Shown one piece after another: positions 57,331-64,000 of a stretch of 64,000 nucleotides of DNA (the stretch's first letter is position 1; each line of letters begins with the position of its first letter). Made by a program: the position numbers and the translations under genes. The notes under the pieces were generated by a model. The model was given only the letters and a program-made list of their open reading frames with translations, had not been told where the DNA came from and made no database searches. Source of the stretch: Candidatus Schekmanbacteria bacterium (GTDB taxonomy: Bacteria; CSSED10-310; JACPHN01); NCBI GenBank assembly GCA_016188575.1, contig JACPHN010000265.1, positions 1 through 64,000 of the forward strand, given 5' to 3'.

Positions 57331-57552
57331 GATACAACACTCATAGCGCCATCGGGCCGCGCGATCAACCGTGTAAAGCCCTTTCGGGGCGACACGGCCG
57401 TCGCTTGCAGCCGTGGTCCGGGCGCAGTAGCCTGTGCTATCTCGAGCCCGTGCGCGCGCGCGCGGTTAGGAGGAGTGCCAACGCTGTCCGCCAGGGGCAG
57501 AAAACGGCAGGGAAGCCAGGCGCTGGGTTGCGGCTTGGTGAGGGAGCAGCGA

Positions 57553-57915
57553 GTGTCAATACCCGAACCGCGAGACGAAGAATCCGAGCGGGCACGAGCC
57601 GGGGCAGCGCGGGAGATTGATCGGCTGAGAGAGCGGATCGACGACCTCGATGCGCAGCTCGTCGACCTGCTCAATCGCCGCACCGAGCTGGCTCTCGCAA
57701 TAGGGCGGGTCAAGCGCGAGCATGGGCTGGCCGTGTACTGCCCCGAGCGCGAGAGCGCCATCTTTGAGCGCATCTGCAGTCTCGGCACCGGGCCACTGGC
57801 GCCGGCGGCGCTCCGCCGCCTGTTCGAGCGCATTCTGGACGAGTCGCGGGGCGTACAGCGAAGTCTCGCCGCGGCCGATCCTCCCGTGACGGCCCAAGCC
57901 ACGCGGGGAACCTGA
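57553..57915 (+). CDS. Chorismate mutase (AroQ type)
   Basis: A 120-residue all-helical enzyme converting chorismate to prephenate in Phe/Tyr synthesis. GTG 57553 with GGGAG upstream; this gives M-S-I-P-E-P-R-D. The CM_2 motif is clear: I-D-R-L-R-E-R-I-D-D-L-D-A-Q-L-V-D-L-L-N-R-R and A-L-A-I-G-R-V-K-R-E-H-G, with Arg and Lys at the substrate-binding positions, then C-P-E-R-E. It is the first gene of a plus-strand run, 11 bases before the sigma factor, an unexpected neighbour. Confidence 0.85.
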   Translation: MSIPEPRDEESERARAGAAREIDRLRERIDDLDAQLVDLLNRRTELALAIGRVKREHGLAVYCPERESAIFERICSLGTGPLAPAALRRLFERILDESRGVQRSLAAADPPVTAQATRGT

Positions 57916-57926
57916 AACCACAAGCG

Positions 57927-58619
57927 ATGTCTAACTCTCCTGACATGAGTGACGCCGTGGACGTCCCGGCATTCGTCGGGGCGGGTCGCCGGAGCGAGCC
58001 ATCGGCAGCGCCGCTCTCGCCGCTCCGCGGCGCCTGGTGTGAAGTAAAGGACGAAGAGTTGGTCATGATCGCGGTGCAAGGCAATACGACAGCCTTCGAC
58101 GAGCTTGTGCGGCGGCACGAGCGCGCGGCGTTCAACGTCGCGTATCGCATGCTGGGCAGCTACGACGAGGCCTCGGACCTCGTGCAGGACGCGTTTCTTC
58201 GCGCCTATCGGGCGCTCGCGACGTTTCGCCAGGACGCGGCGTTCTCGACCTGGTTGCACCGTATTCTCGTAAATCTGTGCATCAATCGCAGGAAACGCTG
58301 GAAGGTGTGGCGGCGTAAGCAGACGGTTTCACTTGACGAACCACTGGGAGACGAAGATGGGCCGACCGTCGGCGACATGCTCTCGGGGGACGTGCCGAGC
58401 CCCCACGACACGGTCGTATCGGAGCAGCAGGCGAGGCGCATCCAGCACGCGATCGCGGAGCTGGCGCCGGACCACCGCGCCATCGTCATTCTCCGAGACA
58501 TCGAGGGCCGCGCGTACGACGAGATCGCCGCCATACTCGAGATTTCCGAGGGCACGGTAAAATCACGCCTCAATCGGGCCCGAGCCAGGCTGCGCAAGAG
58601 CCTCGAGACCTTGCTGTAG
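57927..58619 (+). CDS. ECF RNA polymerase sigma factor (RpoE-like)
   Basis: A 230-residue ECF sigma factor. After a ~45-residue non-conserved extension, region 2 reads A-F-D-E-L-V-R-R-H-E-R-A-A-F-N-V-A-Y-R-M-L-G-S-Y-D-E-A-S-D-L-V-Q-D-A-F-L-R-A-Y, and region 4 has the helix-turn-helix A-Y-D-E-I-A-A-I-L-E-I-S-E-G-T-V-K-S-R-L-N-R-A. It directs transcription of an envelope-stress-type regulon and is presumably held by the anti-sigma encoded 21 bases downstream. An autoregulatory promoter was not identified. Confidence 0.92.
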   Translation: MSNSPDMSDAVDVPAFVGAGRRSEPSAAPLSPLRGAWCEVKDEELVMIAVQGNTTAFDELVRRHERAAFNVAYRMLGSYDEASDLVQDAFLRAYRALATFRQDAAFSTWLHRILVNLCINRRKRWKVWRRKQTVSLDEPLGDEDGPTVGDMLSGDVPSPHDTVVSEQQARRIQHAIAELAPDHRAIVILRDIEGRAYDEIAAILEISEGTVKSRLNRARARLRKSLETLL

Positions 58620-58640
58620 CGCCAGACGAAAGACACGCAC

Positions 58641-60017
58641 ATGAGCACCAAAACCAGGGATCAGGGGAATCGCGAGGGAACGAGCCTCACCTGCGAGCAG
58701 GCGCGCGCCGGCCTCGCCGACTTTGACGAGGGTCAGCTCGGCGACGCGCAGCAGCGCGTCGTGGCGCAGCACCTGGGGCAATGCGCGGACTGCGAATCCG
58801 AGCGCAAGGCCATGGCAAGGTTGCGATCGATCCTCCGCGCGCTCCCCGCTGCCACCCCGCCAGCCGAGCTGCGCGGCGCCGTGATGGCGCGGATCGCGCG
58901 CGAAGCGGCGCCGAACCGAGCGACGGGGCGCGCGCGATCGCTCGTGAGGGCCCAAGATTTGGGGACCTGGCTCTTCGGCGCCCCCGTCCGGCGGTTCGCG
59001 GTCACCGCGGCGATGGTGATCATTTGCGGCGTAGCAGTCGGCAGAATCGCGATCTCGCCGCCTGAGCTCGGCGGGCGCGACGCGGCCGTGCTGCGCGATT
59101 CACTGGTGCAGCCCCAAGCCATGCCGCAGTCCCTGAGCGAGCAGCGGGCGCGGCTGCCGGAGCCCGCGACGCTAAAGAAAGCCAAGGCGGAGAGCACCGC
59201 GAGCGCCGCGGGGCCTGGCGAGCAAGCGGCGGCGGTGTCCCCGCGCCGCGCGGAGCTCGTCGCTCGCGCCGAGCGCGCGCGGGAAATGGGTGGGTATCCG
59301 GAGGCCGTGGAGCTTTCGGCTGCGAAACAGGACACACTGGCGCTGGAGTCGGCGCCGCGCGCACCGATGGCCACCATGCCGCCGGCCATGGCGGCACCGG
59401 GCGCCAAGGAAGTCGCCCCGGCGAGCCGCCAGGCACTCGCCTCGGACGTCCGCCTTCCGGCCTTGAGGGCCACGGAGGGCGACGCCGGCGCGCTATCGGG
59501 GCGCTCGCCGGCGTTCGCGGAGCGCACCCGCGAGGGGTTAGCGGCGCGCGCGCCGAAGCCCGCGACCAGCGCTCCAGCGGATGCCACCGCGGATGCCCCC
59601 TCCCGGCGTGGCCTGCGAGCCGTCATCGTGGCGCTGTCGTGGGCGACGGCGGCGCCGGCCCAAGGCGGCGAAGACGAGATTGCGGTCACCGCGGCCAGCG
59701 CCGAGCAGGAGCGCACAGCAGAAACGGCGGCCGGCCACCTCGCTGACAAGCTCTCTGCGAGCGGCACCGACGCGGCGCCGGGGATGTCGGAGGAAGAGCT
59801 GGAGGCCGCGGAGGAGCAGATCTATGACGTGACGGTCGAGGCGAGCCGCGGGAGCGTGCGGCTCGTCAACGCGACACCGCAGCCGAGCCGCGAAGAGGCC
59901 GTGGCACTCGCGGAAGCCCTGCGCGCCCACCTGGTCGCCGCGGACAAAATGCCCGCCGCCAATGTGCGCCGCGAGTTTTCGGGCCGCGCGACCGTAGTCT
60001 GGCTACATCAGCAGTGA
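58641..60017 (+). CDS. Zinc-binding anti-sigma factor (ZAS type), membrane protein
   Basis: A 458-residue protein with the anti-sigma zinc motif H44-x3-C48-x2-C51 (A-Q-H-L-G-Q-C-A-D-C) near the start, after C18. A single membrane helix (~118-135, F-A-V-T-A-A-M-V-I-I-C-G-V-A-V) is followed by a long, low-complexity Ala/Pro/Glu-rich extracytoplasmic region and a small folded C-terminal domain (E-Q-I-Y-D-V-T-V-E-A-S-R-G). It should sequester the preceding ECF sigma factor and release it on an envelope signal. The periplasmic part is unusually long. Confidence 0.8.
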   Translation: MSTKTRDQGNREGTSLTCEQARAGLADFDEGQLGDAQQRVVAQHLGQCADCESERKAMARLRSILRALPAATPPAELRGAVMARIAREAAPNRATGRARSLVRAQDLGTWLFGAPVRRFAVTAAMVIICGVAVGRIAISPPELGGRDAAVLRDSLVQPQAMPQSLSEQRARLPEPATLKKAKAESTASAAGPGEQAAAVSPRRAELVARAERAREMGGYPEAVELSAAKQDTLALESAPRAPMATMPPAMAAPGAKEVAPASRQALASDVRLPALRATEGDAGALSGRSPAFAERTREGLAARAPKPATSAPADATADAPSRRGLRAVIVALSWATAAPAQGGEDEIAVTAASAEQERTAETAAGHLADKLSASGTDAAPGMSEEELEAAEEQIYDVTVEASRGSVRLVNATPQPSREEAVALAEALRAHLVAADKMPAANVRREFSGRATVVWLHQQ

Positions 60018-60051
60018 GCCTGCCGGGAGGCAGGTGTTTGGAGGTTTGCCT

Positions 60052-60369
60052 GTGGACGATTTCGGGGAAGACGCTCCCCGCCTGAGCACGGGGAGAAAGG
60101 TGAGCACCGACAGCATCGAGTCTATTCTCGACGCGCTGCTCGATGAGATCTACGTTCCGGAGGCTTCGCGGCTGCGCAAGCTCGACGACGCGACCCTCTA
60201 CCCGCTGGTAGGGCGCGAGATCGAAGGACTGGTGGAGCGGCTCACGGAGGAGCAGGCGAAGGCGCTGCTCGTGCCGTCGCTGATGAGCCTGTTTCACGCT
60301 CACGTGGTGCTGGTGCGGCAGCGCGCGATGCGCACGATGAACGACGGCCGCAAGAGCCCCGGCGAGTAG
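60052..60369 (+). CDS. Small protein of unknown function
   Basis: A 105-residue protein. GTG 60052 follows GGAGG (60040-60044) by seven bases. It is helical (I-E-S-I-L-D-A-L-L-D-E-I-Y, L-V-G-R-E-I-E-G-L-V-E-R-L) with no membrane segment or recognised family. It lies 34 bases after the anti-sigma gene and 19 before fumC. Confidence 0.6.
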   Translation: MDDFGEDAPRLSTGRKVSTDSIESILDALLDEIYVPEASRLRKLDDATLYPLVGREIEGLVERLTEEQAKALLVPSLMSLFHAHVVLVRQRAMRTMNDGRKSPGE

Positions 60370-60388
60370 GCCGGCGGCCTCAGCGCGA

Positions 60389-61780
60389 ATGATTGCCATG
60401 GATGAGCAAGAGCTCCGCAGCGAGCGAGATGCACTCGGCGAGGTAAGGGTGCCCGTTACGGCGCTGTATGGTGCGCAGACCCAGCGGGCAATAGACAATT
60501 TTCCAATCAGCGGCCTGCGCCTTCCTGGCCCGATGATCCGCGCCCTGGGCCTGATCAAGGGCGCGGTTTCCGAGGCCAATCGCAGGCTTGGATTGCTCGA
60601 CGCCGAACGCGCCACGGCCATCGGGCAGGCGGCCGAACAGGTGGAGGCAGGGCGATACGACGCGCATTTTCCGATCGACATCTTCCAGTCCGGCTCGGGC
60701 ACTTCGTCGAACATGAACGCCAACGAGGTCATCGCCAACCTGGCTACCGAGCTACTGGGCCGCAAAGTCCACCCCAATGATGACGTAAACATGAGCCAGT
60801 CGAGCAACGACGTGATCCCGACGGCGATCCACGTGAGCGCGGCGCTCACCGCCCACGAGTGGACGCTGCCGGGGCTGCGGCACCTCAGCGCCACCATTGC
60901 GCGCAAGGGCACGGCACTGGATCACGTCGTGAAGACCGGTCGCACACACCTGATGGACGCCATGCCGATCCGCTTCAGTCAGGAGCTCAGCGGCTGGCGC
61001 GCGCAAGTCGACGCCGATATCGCCCGCCTCACCGACTCGCTGGACCGCGTCTATGAGCTTGCCATCGGCGGCACTGCTGTGGGCACCGGCGTCAACGCGC
61101 CCCCTGAGCTGGGAAATCTCGTCGCCACAATTCTCGCCGAGCGGACCGGACTTCCCTTTGTGAGCGCGCGCAACCGGTTTCAGCACATGGCGGCCCAGGA
61201 TGTCGCCGTCGAGCTGTCCGGCCAGCTCAAGGTCGTGGCCGTGACCCTGACCAAGGTTGCCAATGACCTGCGCTGGATGAATAGCGGTCCGGTCGCCGGA
61301 CTGGCCGAGATCGAGCTCGAAGCCATTCAGCCCGGCTCGAGCATCATGCCCGGCAAGATCAATCCGGTGATCCCGGAGGCGGTGTGCATGGTGGCGGCGC
61401 AAATCATCGGTAACGACCTGACCATCACGCTCGGCGGGCAGGCGGGCAACTTTCAGCTCAACACCATGCTACCGATGATTGCCTACAACCTGGTGCAGTC
61501 GTTGCACATCGCCGGCACCGCGGCGCGGTTGCTGGCCGACAGCGCCATCGCCGGCTTCGCCGTGAATGAAGAGGGTATTCGGAGGCGACTGGGCGAGAAT
61601 CCCATTCTGGTGACGGCGCTCAATCGCGAGATCGGCTACGACCTGGGTGCGAAGATCGTCCGCGCCGCCTATAGCCAGAAGCGTTCGCTCAAGGAGGTGG
61701 CGCGGGAAATGACCGACCTTTCCTCGGAACGTCTGGACGAGCTGCTGGATCCGCGCAGGTTGACCGAGGGCGGGATCTAG
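60389..61780 (+). CDS. fumC: Class II fumarate hydratase
   Basis: A 463-residue homotetrameric enzyme interconverting fumarate and malate without an iron-sulfur cluster. Active-site blocks: G-S-G-T-S-S-N-M-N-A-N-E-V, S-Q-S-S-N-D-V-I-P-T-A-I-H, K-T-G-R-T-H-L-M-D-A-M-P and G-S-S-I-M-P-G-K-I-N-P-V-I-P-E. The last block (N-P-V-I-P-E) is of the mycobacterial-type fumarase rather than the enterobacterial N-P-T-Q-C-E. Aspartase is related, but spacing and lack of its longer C-terminus favour fumarase. Start uncertain between 60389 and the ATG at 60398. Confidence 0.9.
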   Translation: MIAMDEQELRSERDALGEVRVPVTALYGAQTQRAIDNFPISGLRLPGPMIRALGLIKGAVSEANRRLGLLDAERATAIGQAAEQVEAGRYDAHFPIDIFQSGSGTSSNMNANEVIANLATELLGRKVHPNDDVNMSQSSNDVIPTAIHVSAALTAHEWTLPGLRHLSATIARKGTALDHVVKTGRTHLMDAMPIRFSQELSGWRAQVDADIARLTDSLDRVYELAIGGTAVGTGVNAPPELGNLVATILAERTGLPFVSARNRFQHMAAQDVAVELSGQLKVVAVTLTKVANDLRWMNSGPVAGLAEIELEAIQPGSSIMPGKINPVIPEAVCMVAAQIIGNDLTITLGGQAGNFQLNTMLPMIAYNLVQSLHIAGTAARLLADSAIAGFAVNEEGIRRRLGENPILVTALNREIGYDLGAKIVRAAYSQKRSLKEVAREMTDLSSERLDELLDPRRLTEGGI

Positions 61781-61800
61781 TGTGCGCCGGGGCGCGCGCC

Positions 61801-61828
61801 GGCAGGTGGCACGGATCCGTGTCCTGCC
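61801..61828. terminator. Hairpin between fumC and the sigma-54 activator gene
   Basis: GGCAGG-TGG-CACGGA/TCCGTG-T-CCTGCC: an almost perfect stem with an internal bulge, placed between two converging genes. No T-run; best viewed as a bidirectional transcript end. Confidence 0.5.
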
Positions 61829-61858
61829 GTCTGATCGGGTCGAACCGCGGCCGTGAAT

Positions 61859-63532
<1,674 letters not shown>

Positions 63533-63555
63533 CGCTCACCTCCATCAGATTGAAG

Positions 63556-63572
63556 GGATCATACATCGATCC
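63556..63572. promoter_or_regulatory. Candidate activator site GGATC-N7-GATCC
   Basis: A perfect five-base dyad about 100 bp upstream of the predicted sigma-54 start and between the activator gene and its likely target. Position suits an upstream activator site; the arms are short. Confidence 0.35.
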
Positions 63573-63639
63573 GAGCGGCCCGGCGACCCACGCGAATCCT
63601 CTCCGAGGCGATCGAGCCACGTTTTCTCGGACGCAAGTC

Positions 63640-63656
63640 TTGGCCCGGATATTGCA
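63640..63656 (+). promoter_or_regulatory. Sigma-54 promoter of the site-2-protease-like gene
   Basis: TTGGCCCGGATATTGCA: TTGGC and TTGCA with exact GG-N10-GC spacing. Start near 63667, 38 bases before the ATG at 63705. The adjacent divergent sigma-54 activator is the obvious regulator. Confidence 0.85.
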
Positions 63657-63704
63657 AGTGTAATCGATGTTCACGATCCCGGCAACACTCCAAAAGGAAG
63701 ATTC

Positions 63705-64000
63705 ATGCCGCGCCAGACGCGGAGAGGTGATTCCATGACCATTTCTGCCTCCATTTCATCGCACCAACGCGCCGATGTGGCCGCGGCACCGCCCTCCCCT
63801 GCGCCGCCGAAATTGGCCACGGCGCGGCCCGAGTCGGCTCGTCGCCGCGGTCCCGCGCTTCGCTGGTCGTGGCGGCTTACTACCATCTCCGGCATCGACG
63901 TGTACGTCCACGGGACGTTCCTACTGCTGCTCGCGTTTGTGGCGTCAAGCGACCTGCTGGCCGGCCGCGGAAGCGCTGCGGTGATGCCCGACACGTTGCT
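63705..64000 (+). CDS. Site-2-protease (M50) family protein, N-terminal part (cut by window end)
   Basis: The visible ~98 residues have an Ala/Pro-rich cytoplasmic start and then R-L-T-T-I-S-G-I-D-V-Y-V-H-G-T-F-L-L-L-L-A-F-V, the usual first membrane helix of M50 site-2 proteases (which reads G-I-x-V-x-V-H-x-T-F). The zinc motif HExxH lies beyond the window, so the family call is provisional. ATG 63705 has AAGGAAG upstream; ATG 63735 in the same frame also has GGAGAGG, so two starts are possible. Confidence 0.65.
   Translation, partial: MPRQTRRGDSMTISASISSHQRADVAAAPPSPAPPKLATARPESARRRGPALRWSWRLTTISGIDVYVHGTFLLLLAFVASSDLLAGRGSAAVMPDTL

Overview
This is a GC-rich (roughly two-thirds G+C) Gram-negative bacterial chromosome segment. 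Outer-membrane, TonB-type and lipoprotein genes, a family I lipase with a membrane foldase, a spirochaete-style V-type ATPase operon, FHA/GYF/TPR membrane proteins and T-P-T-A-type linkers together suggest a deltaproteobacterial-grade lineage (Binatota or Myxococcota-like). This is inference; no rRNA or tRNA gene is present to settle it.

Layout. 1-2.8 kb is an insertion-sequence graveyard: an IS66-type transposase cut by the window edge, an internally deleted DUF4338 (DruA-like) gene and a frameshifted IS66 transposase. 3.4-11 kb is a tripartite efflux operon on the minus strand (one adaptor, two different RND permeases, no outer-membrane factor). 11.2-16.6 kb holds secreted hydrolases: an M4 metalloprotease, then a lipase with its dedicated foldase. 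Both have sigma-54-type promoters and share a dyad-symmetric upstream element, so they look co-regulated. 16.8-19.2 kb is a PilZ pseudo-receiver protein, rsmD and moaA on the plus strand; 19.3-25.9 kb is malate synthase, a secreted protein of unknown function and an M1 aminopeptidase with HEAT repeats. 26-39 kb is a dense set of membrane signalling/scaffold genes: two FHA proteins, small single-pass membrane proteins, a TonB-receptor-like protein, a class II amidotransferase-like pseudoenzyme, a TPR membrane protein, a GYF_2 membrane protein and two DnaJ co-chaperones behind a strong sigma-70 promoter. 39-41 kb has two Dpp/Opp-type permeases without the rest of a transporter. 41.2-48.8 kb is the V-ATPase operon E-DUF2764-A-B-D-I-K.

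48.9-54 kb is accessory DNA: folded attC-like repeats around a hicB/broken hicA pair and a VOC-family gene, a repeat-rich stretch with two large palindromes, and a decayed ISAs1/IS4-like element whose transposase carries a perfect 43-bp tandem duplication. 54.3-64 kb returns to ordinary chromosome: an HNH nuclease, an APH-type kinase, an enoyl-CoA hydratase-family protein, then a plus-strand run of chorismate mutase, ECF sigma factor, zinc-binding anti-sigma factor, a small unknown and fumarase C. It ends with a V4R/XylR-type sigma-54 activator divergent from a site-2-protease-like gene that has its own sigma-54 promoter.

The most interesting signals are the sigma-54 control of secreted hydrolases with a shared upstream element, the pseudo-amidotransferase next to a TPR membrane protein inside the FHA/GYF cluster, and the integron-like repeats flanking the hicBA/VOC genes. 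No CRISPR array, tRNA or rRNA gene was seen.
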